Assembly (NCBI GenBank): GCA_937876205.1
Contig: CALEII010000044.1
Location: 15,672-79,671, forward strand
Source of the DNA: an uncultured Clostridia bacterium
GTDB taxonomy: Bacteria > Bacillota > Clostridia > Oscillospirales > Acutalibacteraceae
Length of the DNA stretch: 64,000 nt
Direction: 5' to 3'
Part shown: positions 24,976 through 33,014 of the stretch, one piece after another
Position numbering within the stretch: position 1 is the first letter of the stretch
How the letters are laid out: every line of letters starts with the position of its first letter
Notes under the pieces: generated by a model
Told to the model about the DNA's origin: nothing
Databases searched by the model: none
Seen by the model: the letters and a program-made list of their open reading frames with translations, nothing else
Translations under genes and position numbers: made by a program

Positions 24976-27390
24976 TTACTCCCCTGCCACTGCTGCGGCA
25001 ACATTGCCTGCGGCTGAGGTGGTCACATTTGCCATACCTGAGCAGGAAGTACACGTTGAAGGAATTGCATCCTTCTTGTACCAGCCTGTACCGCCCTTTG
25101 CACAGCCTGAGCTTGCTATAAGACCGGACCTTGCGCAGTAAGTTCTCTTGACGATTTCATCACTGAATTCAAAATCCTTTGCAGGAAGATTCTTGTGGAT
25201 TGAATTCATAACATTCTGATACAGCTTACCTGTATAGTTTGTTGAGAAATCAAGCTCTTCAGCGTGCTCGGCGTAGCCCATCCATACAGTACATACATAG
25301 TAAGGTGTGCCGCCGACAAACCAACGGTCTTTTTCGTTTGATGTTGTACCTGTTTTTGCAAACATATCAAAGCCTGTTACTCTGTATGCTCTTGCAGTAC
25401 CGTCACCTGCTGTTGCAACAGTCTGAAGCATCTTATTCATAACATCGGCAGTGCCTCTGTCCATAACCTGTTCACCGTTGTCATTGCGTGTAAGATAAAC
25501 CTTTGAACCTGAGCTGTTTGTGACTGTGTAGTAGCAATAGGGCTCGTAATAGATACCGCCGTTACCGAATGTTGTGTATGCGGCGCACATTTCAATACCG
25601 TAAACGCCGTGAGTCATACCGCCTACCGCCATAGATGAATAAGTATGGTCATCCTCTTCAAGAGAAGTGAACTTGAACTTATCAACAAGCCAGTTATAGC
25701 ATCTTGAAATGCCGAGTTTGTTTACAATCTGTGCGGGAACTGTATTATGTGAAGGAGCAATAGCCTGCTGAAGTGTCTCATAGCTGTCTTCTGAGCCGGG
25801 GTCGCCGCCGTAGTTAAGGGGCCAGCGCTCACCTTCAACAATAATTCCGTAATTCTTGACCTTGGGATATGACCAGGTGTACATATTACTGTCAATTGCA
25901 AGTGAATATACACTCAGAGGCTTGATTGACGAACCGGGCTGACGCCTTGAATCAGTAGCAATATTAAGGCTTCTTGCGCCCTGCTTCTCACCTGCCTGAC
26001 CGACTATACCGACAACTCTGCCGGTGTAGTCCATTATAACCATACTTGACTGAACTTCTTCACCGTAAGAATTGACTGCATTCGGGAAGCCTTCTCTGTT
26101 ATAGTAGACATCTTCCATAATGCTCTGTATCTCAGGGTCAACAGCAACGTGGATTTTAAGACCGCCGTAATATACAAGTCTCCATGCTTCGTTATATGTG
26201 TAATCACTTGTTGCCATAAGGTCCTTGATTACCTTATCGATAACATAGTCAACATAATAGCTCTGAACTTCTTTTTCCTGAGTCTGACCGACATTATTTT
26301 CATTGACATTTATCATATCATCTGTTGCGTCATCGTCATCATCAGGCACATAATCATCATCAGTAGTGAAAACAAGCTTATAATCAATAGCTTCTTCATA
26401 CTCTTCCTGAGTGATATATTCCTGTTCAAGCATACACTTGAGAGCATAATCACGCCTTATCTTGTTCGTTTCGGGATTGATGATGGGATTGTTTGCTCTG
26501 GGAGCCTGAGTTATAGCTGAAATACAGGCACACTCAGCAAGATTGAGCTCATCAACATCCTTACCGAAGTAATATTCAGCTGCTGTCTGAACGCCGTAAC
26601 AACCGGCATCAAGGTAAAGTGTATTAAGATATGCCTCAAGAATTGTTTCTTTTGAATAGTGCTTTTCAAGATTGAGAGCATTTTGTATTTCACGGAATTT
26701 TCTGATGTAAGTAACATCTCTTTCACCTGTCAGGTTCTTGATAAGCTGCTGAGTGATTGTAGAGCCGCCTTCGCCACGGTTAGAAGGAAGAACAACAACA
26801 GAAATTGTTCTGCGCCAGTCAACACCGGCGTGTGTTTTGAATCGCATATCCTCAAGGGCAATAAAAGCATCCTGAAGATCCTGAGGAATATCGTCAAGAT
26901 TAACCCATATACGGTTTTCTTCACCGTGAAGTCTTGCAACCTCTATTTCTTTACCGTTATCATCAAGAGTATAGAGGATTGTTGTCTGACTCTGATTCTC
27001 TTTATAATCATCAAGGTCAATGGCAACTGCACCGTTGACGAAGTCAGACATATACTTGAGAACATACAGACCGACAGAAGATACGGAAATAAGCCCCACA
27101 AGGAACACTGAACAAAAGATTATGCCGAGTCTTCTTGCATTTTTATGGTCTTTTTTAGGCTTCTTCGGTTTCTGTTCTTTCTTTTTTTCTGATTTTTTCT
27201 CGTTTTTCTCAGGCTCGTCAGAAGAAACTGTGGTGTTTCTTGTTCTCATTGAGCCGAGACCTGCGTCATCAGCAATATTGTCAAAAAGGACAGTTCTTTC
27301 AGGTGCAGTCGGCTCCGCAGGCTTTGAGCTGCCGCCGACCTTTCTGCTGTTATTCTGCCCCATAGGATTGCTGTTTTTCTTTTCGTCCAT
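24976..27390 (-). CDS. class A penicillin-binding protein (PBP1A-like), bifunctional
   Basis: 804 residues. A disordered cytoplasmic head (1-95) with a Lys/Glu-rich stretch, then one TM segment (about 96-118), a GT51 glycosyltransferase domain (EDMRFKTHAGVDW, GGSTITQQLIKN) and a transpeptidase with all three motifs: SSIK (in RQPGSSIKP), SHN and KTGT. It polymerises and crosslinks murein outside the membrane. A run of Asp (DDDDD) lies between the two domains. The C-terminus has four cysteines (CARSG, GCAKG, STCTSCSG) followed by a glycine/alanine tail. Start chosen at ATG 27390, six bases after GGGAGAG. It lies between an SH3 protein gene and ruvX. Confidence 0.92.
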   Translation of the reverse strand: MDEKKNSNPMGQNNSRKVGGSSKPAEPTAPERTVLFDNIADDAGLGSMRTRNTTVSSDEPEKNEKKSEKKKEQKPKKPKKDHKNARRLGIIFCSVFLVGLISVSSVGLYVLKYMSDFVNGAVAIDLDDYKENQSQTTILYTLDDNGKEIEVARLHGEENRIWVNLDDIPQDLQDAFIALEDMRFKTHAGVDWRRTISVVVLPSNRGEGGSTITQQLIKNLTGERDVTYIRKFREIQNALNLEKHYSKETILEAYLNTLYLDAGCYGVQTAAEYYFGKDVDELNLAECACISAITQAPRANNPIINPETNKIRRDYALKCMLEQEYITQEEYEEAIDYKLVFTTDDDYVPDDDDDATDDMINVNENNVGQTQEKEVQSYYVDYVIDKVIKDLMATSDYTYNEAWRLVYYGGLKIHVAVDPEIQSIMEDVYYNREGFPNAVNSYGEEVQSSMVIMDYTGRVVGIVGQAGEKQGARSLNIATDSRRQPGSSIKPLSVYSLAIDSNMYTWSYPKVKNYGIIVEGERWPLNYGGDPGSEDSYETLQQAIAPSHNTVPAQIVNKLGISRCYNWLVDKFKFTSLEEDDHTYSSMAVGGMTHGVYGIEMCAAYTTFGNGGIYYEPYCYYTVTNSSGSKVYLTRNDNGEQVMDRGTADVMNKMLQTVATAGDGTARAYRVTGFDMFAKTGTTSNEKDRWFVGGTPYYVCTVWMGYAEHAEELDFSTNYTGKLYQNVMNSIHKNLPAKDFEFSDEIVKRTYCARSGLIASSGCAKGGTGWYKKDAIPSTCTSCSGMANVTTSAAGNVAAAVAGE

Positions 27391-27422
27391 CAACATCTCT
27401 CCCAAAACTCAATGCTGAAAAA

Positions 27423-27932
27423 TTATTTTATAAGATATTCCATATATACCCAGCCACGGACACCGTCATAGCTGACATAGCCCCAGCCGTAGTCACCACC
27501 GTTTTTCACATCGGTATCATCAACAAAAAGAACTTCAACTGCAGTTCCGTTTGGAATCTGACCGACCCTGTCTGAATTCTTGTTTGCAGACTCTCTCATA
27601 TTAAGATGTGAGCTTGTGCCTGTCTGCACCTTATAAATACCTGCGCCGTCGGGAAGAACATCAACAGGCTCTGCATCTGTTGTGATTTCTGTTATATTGC
27701 CTGACATACCTTCTGATTCGATAGGCTTTTTATCGTCGCCAATCTTTGAAATGCCGTTCACAATAAGAATAAACAGAACGATAACGAGAACAACGGCAAC
27801 ACCGATGAGAATCAGAAAACGTCTGTCCATTTTTTTAATTTTTTCAAAAAGCTCTTTAGCCTTATTTATAATCTGTGCAATAAACTTTGCTATTTTATCG
27901 GTAATATTCTGCAATTTATCATTCTTAGCCAT
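27423..27932 (-). CDS. membrane-anchored SH3-domain protein
   Basis: 169 residues. A basic, amphipathic N-terminus (1-37), one TM segment (about 39-63, LILIGVAVVLVIVLFILIV), a linker, and a C-terminal bacterial SH3 domain (about 105-168; SSHLNMRESANKNSDRVGQIPNGTAVEV pattern and GWGYVSYDGVRGWVY). These domains usually bind peptidoglycan. Its place directly upstream of PBP1A suggests it helps the synthase at the wall. Confidence 0.85.
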   Translation of the reverse strand: MAKNDKLQNITDKIAKFIAQIINKAKELFEKIKKMDRRFLILIGVAVVLVIVLFILIVNGISKIGDDKKPIESEGMSGNITEITTDAEPVDVLPDGAGIYKVQTGTSSHLNMRESANKNSDRVGQIPNGTAVEVLFVDDTDVKNGGDYGWGYVSYDGVRGWVYMEYLIK

Positions 27933-27972
27933 TTTTTTGCCTCCTGATCAAGAAATAATTATCTTATTACAG

Positions 27973-28001
27973 ATTATAACAAAACAGATTATGAATTTCA
28001 A
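27973..28001 (-). promoter_or_regulatory. promoter of SH3-PBP1A-ruvX operon
   Basis: On the minus strand TTGAAA (28001-27996), 17-base spacer, TATAAT (27978-27973), about 40 bases before the ATG. Confidence 0.7.
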
Positions 28002-28135
28002 CCTTTTTAACATTATTGTAATAATTATTATTTATAAAAAAGAAACAATCTTCTGATGAAGATTATCGATTTCTTTGTGTTTACAGCTTAAAATAGCAAC
28101 AAGGTAAAACTACATCTCAAAATTAAATAAGGTAA

Positions 28136-28171
28136 ATGCAACCGCCGAGGATTTTTCCCCGGCGGTTGCAT
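28136..28171. terminator. terminator-like hairpin
   Basis: A perfect 12-bp GC-rich stem ATGCAACCGCCG / CGGCGGTTGCAT placed just after the stop of the 28180 gene. The T-run on the minus strand is broken (TTACCTTATTTAATTTT), so termination may be partial. Confidence 0.65.
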
Positions 28172-28179
28172 TAAATTGA

Positions 28180-29916
28180 TTATTTAAAAAATGACACTAT
28201 CATTTTTATAAGAGTAATTAACCAGCATATGTATTTGGGTATGCCCTCTTCTTTGTGAACAGGTCTGCCGCAATCCTCGCAGAGAAGTATTTCATCGCAA
28301 CGATCGCAAGTTGTATTGCCGTCTTCATTGATGTGACCGCCTAAATCGGGGATAACTTCCTGTACTATTGTCATATCGTCACAGCGTGAGCAGTGCTGAC
28401 CTGCTGTGAGGCCTGTCTGAGTGCACTTGGGAGCAACATAAACATCGATAACTATATCGTGATCAAGAGCTGCTTTTTCTACATAAGTTGTGTAATCGCA
28501 AACTGTGCAGTATTCGTAAGCATCCCAACCGATCTCTGTGCAAGTAGGTGCCTTTGCATCAACATGAGTGATAACATGGCCAACAACACTATCAGAAGTA
28601 TAAACCGCTGTACCGACAGTTGCTTTACACCAATATAATTTGCCGCATTCAGGGTTCTGTAAGGTTTTGCCTGTTTCACCCTCAAGTTCTGTCTCTTTTA
28701 TAACACTGAATTCAAGTTCAACGGGATTTTCTGCATCGACAATCATTGATTCAATGTTCATTCTTCCATCAGTATCGAATTTTACCGTTGCGGTTTTTCC
28801 ATCTCTTAACATCAAAGATCTATCACCGACCCTTAAGTATACAAGCTTTAGATCTGAATCTGTTGAAACCTTTAATGTGTCACCTGCTTTAAAATCATAT
28901 GAAAATAAAGGCCTAAATTCTTTGGCAATATATTTGCCAATATTGTTTTCTTCAATTTCATACCACTGGAAGGTTGCAGCAGGGTTACTGAAATCGACAG
29001 TGTAATTATTATCAATTGTGGGCTGCTGTGTTATAGCATTTTGTGCTATAGAAACATACTTTATACCGTTTTCTTCGTCATAACCTGTTTTTTCATGGAA
29101 TAAGTGGCTATAGCCCGGTTCTACGTTAATTTTATATTTTTCTGCATCTTCTGCAGATTTGATTCCTTTTAAAATTTCAACCTTACCCAAACAATCGATT
29201 TCTGAATCTATTTCCAGAGCATCTCCGGTATAATCTGTTACGTCAATGATTGTTTCCTTTTCATAGTTGGACAGATGAAGATCGATTTGAGCATAGCCCT
29301 CGCCACTTTCAAGAACCACATCATCAAGATTAATTACTTCGGTCTCATTTCTTACATAGTCTATTGTATATTTATCACTTTTAAGTTTTCCGCCATAAAG
29401 GTTTACAGTACCTGCTAAAACCCTTAATGTAGTCCCACCTATTGATTCTAAAGTACCGCTATATAAATTAAAAACCGGACTTTCTCCTTGCAAACCAACA
29501 TTTCCCCAATGTGTCGATGCAACAAGTTTACCTGTTTCTTTTTCAGACAAGTCATAAACTGAAAGCTCGCCCACCAATTGGATAGAATGAAAACCTTCAA
29601 AAGTCCATTTATAACCATTGAGGTTAATTATAACATTTTCTTGAGATTGAATTACAGCTGTACAACCATTAGATATCATATCTCCTTCAAGCTTATATTT
29701 GCCTGAAGGAATAGGCTGACGTTCTTCATTAAAGGTACTTGTCAAATATATTTCAATTTTTTCACCGTCAATACAAAGATAACCGTCAGCATCTGTTGAC
29801 AGCACCTTAGCGTCGCTGAAATCAGGTATTTCATCTGCCGCAAAGGCAAATGGTACGGTTGTTGCAATCATCAAGATTGCTAGGATGATTGATAAGATTT
29901 TGTTTGTTATTTTCAT
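28180..29916 (-). CDS. secreted surface protein of unknown function with CxxC repeats and hydrophobic tail
   Basis: 578 residues. Signal peptide 1-26 (ILAILMIATTVPFAFA). The middle (60-230) has short repeated beta strands (NVIINLNGYKW, FNLYSGTLESIG, VNLYGGKLKSD) consistent with a small beta-helix or carbohydrate-binding fold. Residues about 300-440 are Ig-like. Then come CxxC repeats (APTCTEIGWDAYEYCTVC; APKCTQTGLTAGQHCSRC) related to those in the phosphodiester glycosidase, two more Cys pairs (CDRCDE, CEDCGR) and a hydrophobic end (WLITLIKMIVSFFK) that could anchor it. No enzyme motif is recognised. The leader region upstream is complex. Confidence 0.78.
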   Translation of the reverse strand: MKITNKILSIILAILMIATTVPFAFAADEIPDFSDAKVLSTDADGYLCIDGEKIEIYLTSTFNEERQPIPSGKYKLEGDMISNGCTAVIQSQENVIINLNGYKWTFEGFHSIQLVGELSVYDLSEKETGKLVASTHWGNVGLQGESPVFNLYSGTLESIGGTTLRVLAGTVNLYGGKLKSDKYTIDYVRNETEVINLDDVVLESGEGYAQIDLHLSNYEKETIIDVTDYTGDALEIDSEIDCLGKVEILKGIKSAEDAEKYKINVEPGYSHLFHEKTGYDEENGIKYVSIAQNAITQQPTIDNNYTVDFSNPAATFQWYEIEENNIGKYIAKEFRPLFSYDFKAGDTLKVSTDSDLKLVYLRVGDRSLMLRDGKTATVKFDTDGRMNIESMIVDAENPVELEFSVIKETELEGETGKTLQNPECGKLYWCKATVGTAVYTSDSVVGHVITHVDAKAPTCTEIGWDAYEYCTVCDYTTYVEKAALDHDIVIDVYVAPKCTQTGLTAGQHCSRCDDMTIVQEVIPDLGGHINEDGNTTCDRCDEILLCEDCGRPVHKEEGIPKYICWLITLIKMIVSFFK

Positions 29917-29949
29917 TTGTTTTTTGCTCCTTTCGGGGATTGGATTTTG

Positions 29950-30014
29950 ACCTCTCCGTCGGCTACGCCGCCACCTCTCCTGAAAGGAGAGCTGTCACGA
30001 AGTGACAGAGAGGT
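29950..30014. repeat. 65-bp palindromic repeat element
   Basis: Bounded by ACCTCTC and GAGAGGT inverted ends, with three internal hairpins: CGGCTACGCCG, CTCTCCTGAAAGGAGAG and CTGTCACGAAGTGACAG. It resembles the small palindromic interspersed repeats common in Faecalibacterium and relatives. Here it sits in the 5' leader of the 28180 gene, 34 bases from the start codon. Confidence 0.7.
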
Positions 30015-30021
30015 AGAAACA

Positions 30022-30056
30022 TAAAAAACGCCCAAGTCCGCCATTAAAGCGAACTT
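30022..30056 (-). terminator. terminator-like hairpin in leader (possible attenuator or ncRNA end)
   Basis: On the minus strand the stem AAGTTCGC / GGCGGACTT (30056-30034, one G-U pair) is followed by GGGCGTTTTTT. It lies between the promoters at 30127-30209 and the start codon at 29916, so it either attenuates the 28180 gene or ends a separate small RNA of about 100-150 bases. Confidence 0.5.
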
Positions 30057-30103
30057 AAACGGTTAATTACCAAATATTAAATTGCGTGCGGAATATACAT
30101 ACC

Positions 30104-30122
30104 CTGTCTGTCTGTCTGTCTG
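30104..30122. repeat. tetranucleotide repeat (TGTC/GACA)n
   Basis: Almost five copies of CTGT in perfect tandem. On the minus strand it starts right after the -10 box of the second promoter (30127-30132), at the predicted transcript start. Confidence 0.85.
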
Positions 30123-30126
30123 ATAT

Positions 30127-30155
30127 ATTGTCGCAAACATCATTTAAACAGTCAA
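30127..30155 (-). promoter_or_regulatory. second promoter candidate for the 28180 gene leader
   Basis: On the minus strand TTGACT (30155-30150), 17-base spacer, GACAAT (30132-30127); weaker -10 than the upstream promoter. Confidence 0.45.
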
Positions 30156-30180
30156 CCATTTCCGCTTAATTTGTAGGTAC

Positions 30181-30209
30181 ATTATAACAGAAAAATTGGC
30201 GGTTGTAAA
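30181..30209 (-). promoter_or_regulatory. main promoter of the 28180 gene leader
   Basis: On the minus strand TTTACA (30209-30204), 17-base spacer, TATAAT (30186-30181). The resulting leader would be about 260 bases to the ATG at 29916. Confidence 0.7.
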
Positions 30210-30274
30210 TAATTTTTGAAAAGTTTGTTTATTATTAAGGCAAGGAAAATCCGTTTGCCCGAAGGGCGTTATTT

Positions 30275-30358
30275 CTTCACTTTTCCCTCTTACTTCTTAC
30301 TTTCCAAAAATCTACCCGAAGATTAGTGAAGAGTGAATAGTGAAGAAGTAAAAAGTAA
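30275..30358. repeat. imperfect inverted repeat rich in TTCTTCACTTT / AGTGAAGAAGTAAA
   Basis: TTTCTTCACTTTTCCCTCTTACTTCTTACTTT faces AGTGAAGAGTGAATAGTGAAGAAGTAAAAAGTAAA about 20 bases away (quoted from the two arms at 30271-30303 and 30324-30359). The arms are largely complementary and contain internal short direct repeats. It looks like a MITE-type interspersed element just downstream of tRNA-Lys; no coding potential is seen. Confidence 0.45.
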
Positions 30359-30388
30359 AAATCCCATTCGCTAACACGAACGGGATTT
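30359..30388 (-). terminator. terminator of tRNA-Lys
   Basis: AATCCCGTTCG / CGAATGGGATT stem on the minus strand with one mismatch, followed by TTTTACTTTTT. Confidence 0.75.
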
Positions 30389-30389
30389 T

Positions 30390-30465
30390 TGGTGACTCAG
30401 CGGGGATTCGAACCCCGGACACCCTGCTTAAAAGGCAGGTGCTCTGCCGACTGAGCTACTGAATC
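30390..30465 (-). tRNA. tRNA-Lys (TTT)
   Basis: On the minus strand acceptor GATTCAG pairs with CTGAGTC, followed by ACCA (CCA encoded). The anticodon loop is CTTTTAA within stem CCTGC/GCAGG, anticodon TTT. D-arm TAGCTCAGTCGGCAGAGC and T-loop TTCGAAT are standard. Confidence 0.96.
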
Positions 30466-30485
30466 ACAATTTATTTATATCCTTA

Positions 30486-30740
30486 TTACTTTGCAAGGAA
30501 ACCAACAACAAGTGTGGTAACCAGAGTAAGGACAATAAATACTGCTGAAAAAATCTTTGTAAGCTTTTCAAGCTTAGCTTCCATTGTACGGGCCTTATTT
30601 TTGCCGAAGAATGTATCTGCGCCACCTGCGATGGCACCTGAAAGTCCCTGCTGCTTGCTTTCCTGAAGCATAATAAGAACGATAAGTGCTATTGATAAAA
30701 GTATAAGAACTGCACCGAGAATGTACTCTGCTACTGCCAT
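30486..30740 (-). CDS. secG: preprotein translocase subunit SecG
   Basis: 84 residues with two TM segments (about 5-24 and 60-80) around a short loop containing LSGAIAGGADTFFGKNKA, the SecG signature. SecG assists SecYE in protein export. It is followed at once by tRNA-Lys on the same strand and may share a transcript with it. Confidence 0.93.
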   Translation of the reverse strand: MAVAEYILGAVLILLSIALIVLIMLQESKQQGLSGAIAGGADTFFGKNKARTMEAKLEKLTKIFSAVFIVLTLVTTLVVGFLAK

Positions 30741-30804
30741 TTCTAACTGACTTCCCTTCTGTAAATCTCACAGGCTAACCCTGCATCTGTCGCATTGCCT
30801 ATAT

Positions 30805-30833
30805 AATCTATCACATCACGGAACAAAAATCAA
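30805..30833 (-). promoter_or_regulatory. promoter of secG
   Basis: On the minus strand TTGATT (30833-30828), 17-base spacer, TAGATT (30810-30805), about 65 bases from the ATG. Confidence 0.5.
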
Positions 30834-30906
30834 GCCCTTTTTTTAATTTTTTCACTTTTTTTTGTTTTTTATTCATTTTCGATAAAATTTTAAGACAAAA
30901 TAACTC

Positions 30907-30934
30907 TTGACGAAAACACAATATATAGTATAAT
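30907..30934 (+). promoter_or_regulatory. promoter of topoisomerase pair
   Basis: TTGACG (30907-30912), 16-base spacer, TATAAT (30929-30934), about 70 bases from ATG 31012. Confidence 0.65.
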
Positions 30935-31011
30935 AATATAAGACAGAAACAAAGTTATTGATCTTGACAAGAATTTGTCGGGCTGCGTCCGGCAAAATTA
31001 CGGAGGATAAA

Positions 31012-32994
31012 ATGGCAAAGAAAAAAGATTACGGCAATGAAGACATAGTTGTACTCAAAGGCCCTGACAAGGTAAGGAAAAGACCTGCTGTTATTTTCGG
31101 CTCAGACGGTATTGACGGCTGTCAGCATTCCGCATTTGAAATTATATCAAACTCTATCGACGAAGCAAGAGAAGGCTACGGCAATAAAATAGTTGTCACA
31201 AAGTTCCTTGACAAGTCCATTGAAGTTCAGGACTACGGCAGAGGTATGCCCGTAGGCTGGAACCCCAATGAAGAACGCTTCAACTGGGAGCTTCTCTTCT
31301 GTGAGATGTATGCAGGCGGTAAATACGATACCAATGACGGCGGTAACTATGAATACTCCCTTGGTCTGAACGGTCTGGGTCTTTGTGCCACTCAGTTTGC
31401 ATCGGAATATATGGATGCTGAAATTCACCGTGACGGTATGTGCTATACCCTTCATTTTGAAAAGGGCTGGCCTGTGGGCGGTCTTAACGAAGAGCCCTAT
31501 GCAAAGCGTGACACGGGCACAAGAATCAAATGGCGTCCCGACCTTGATGTTTTCACAGACATCGATATTTCTGCTGATTACTTCAAAGAAGTGCTTGAAA
31601 GACAGGCTGTTGTCAACAACGGTCTAAAATTCATATTCAAAAATCAGATTACCGAAACAAAGTTTGAAACAACTGAAATCCTTTACGAAAACGGCATAAA
31701 GGATTATGTTGACAATTTCTGCGGTGATGAAGCATTTACCACAACTCAGGTATGGCAGACAGAAAAAAAGGGCAGAGACCGTGAGGACAAGCCCGAATAC
31801 AAGGTAAAAATCAATGTTGCTCTTGCTTTCTCAAAGACAAAACAGCTCAAGGATTATTACCACAACTCAAGCTGGCTTGAGCACGGCGGAGCTCCTGACA
31901 AGGCCGTCAGAAGTGCATTTGTGGCACAGATTGACGCATATCTGAAGCAGACAGGCAAATATGCAAAAACAGACGGCAAAATAACATTTCAGGATGTTGA
32001 AGACTGCCTTGTTATTATAGTTTCATCCTTCTCCACTCTGACTTCATACGAAAATCAGACAAAAAAAGCAATAACAAACAAATTCATTCAGCAGGCTATG
32101 ACCGACTTTTTAAGACATCAGCTTGAAATCTATTTTATAGAAAACAAGCTTGATGCTGACCGTATTGCCGACCAGGTGCTTATCAACCTGAGAAGCCGTG
32201 TCAAGGCTGAAGCCACAAGACTTAATCTTCAGAAGACTCTTTCCACATCAAACGGTATGACAGACAGAGTTGAAAAATTCGTTGACTGCCGTAGCCGTGA
32301 GGTTTCCGAAAGAGAAATCTTCATCGTTGAGGGTGACTCTGCATTGGGCGCCTGTAAGCAGGCACGAGACTCAGCTTTCCAGGCAATTATGCCCGTAAGA
32401 GGTAAGATTCTCAACTGTCTGAAAGCCGATTACACAAAGGTTTTCAAGTCTGAAATCATCACAGACCTTATAAAAGTCCTCGGCTGCGGTGTTGAAGTAA
32501 AGACGAAAGCCAACAAAAATATGTCAACATTCAGCCTTGAGAATCTGAGATGGAACAAGGTTATTATCTGTACCGATGCCGACGTTGACGGCTTCCAGAT
32601 AAGAACTCTTATTCTGACAATGATTTATGCACTTATGCCCACACTTATTGAAGCGGGTAAGGTGTTTATTGCTGAATCACCCCTTTACGAAATCACATCG
32701 GGCAGCCACACATGGTTTGCATACAATGAGCAGGAAAAAGCAGATGCTCTCAGAGAAATCGGTGATAAGAAATACACAATCCAGCGTTCAAAAGGTCTTG
32801 GTGAAAACGAGCCTGATATGATGTGGATGACAACTATGAATCCTAAAACAAGAAGACTCATCAAGGTTGAGCCTACAGATGCACAGCTTACTGCTGATGT
32901 GTTCGATCTTCTTCTGGGTGACAATCTGCAGGGCAGAAAAGATCACATCGCAGAAGTGGGCAATCAGTATATTGACCTTGCTGATATCAGCTAA
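31012..32994 (+). CDS. type IIA DNA topoisomerase subunit B (divergent GyrB/ParE-like)
   Basis: 660 residues: GHKL ATPase, transducer and TOPRIM domains. ATPase landmarks are VRKRPAVIFG, FEIISNSIDEA and EVQDYGRGMP. The glycine loop, normally SGGLHGVG, reads YSLGLNGLGL. TOPRIM motifs are EGDSALG (normally EGDSAGG), MPVRGKILN, ICTDADVDGFQIRTLIL and RSKGLGENEPDMMW. The subunit opens the gate with its partner in the next gene. Start ATG 31012 follows CGGAGG; an earlier in-frame ATG adds 18 atypical residues. The divergence from standard GyrB points to a second, separate topoisomerase in this lineage. Confidence 0.88.
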   Translation: MAKKKDYGNEDIVVLKGPDKVRKRPAVIFGSDGIDGCQHSAFEIISNSIDEAREGYGNKIVVTKFLDKSIEVQDYGRGMPVGWNPNEERFNWELLFCEMYAGGKYDTNDGGNYEYSLGLNGLGLCATQFASEYMDAEIHRDGMCYTLHFEKGWPVGGLNEEPYAKRDTGTRIKWRPDLDVFTDIDISADYFKEVLERQAVVNNGLKFIFKNQITETKFETTEILYENGIKDYVDNFCGDEAFTTTQVWQTEKKGRDREDKPEYKVKINVALAFSKTKQLKDYYHNSSWLEHGGAPDKAVRSAFVAQIDAYLKQTGKYAKTDGKITFQDVEDCLVIIVSSFSTLTSYENQTKKAITNKFIQQAMTDFLRHQLEIYFIENKLDADRIADQVLINLRSRVKAEATRLNLQKTLSTSNGMTDRVEKFVDCRSREVSEREIFIVEGDSALGACKQARDSAFQAIMPVRGKILNCLKADYTKVFKSEIITDLIKVLGCGVEVKTKANKNMSTFSLENLRWNKVIICTDADVDGFQIRTLILTMIYALMPTLIEAGKVFIAESPLYEITSGSHTWFAYNEQEKADALREIGDKKYTIQRSKGLGENEPDMMWMTTMNPKTRRLIKVEPTDAQLTADVFDLLLGDNLQGRKDHIAEVGNQYIDLADIS

Positions 32995-33014
32995 AAAGGG
33001 GGTACGGAAGAATT

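Noticed and set aside
30022..30186. 6S RNA or another known ncRNA
   Set aside because: The ends do not pair into the long 6S-type rod, and no known riboswitch core was recognised; kept only as an unknown leader RNA candidate.
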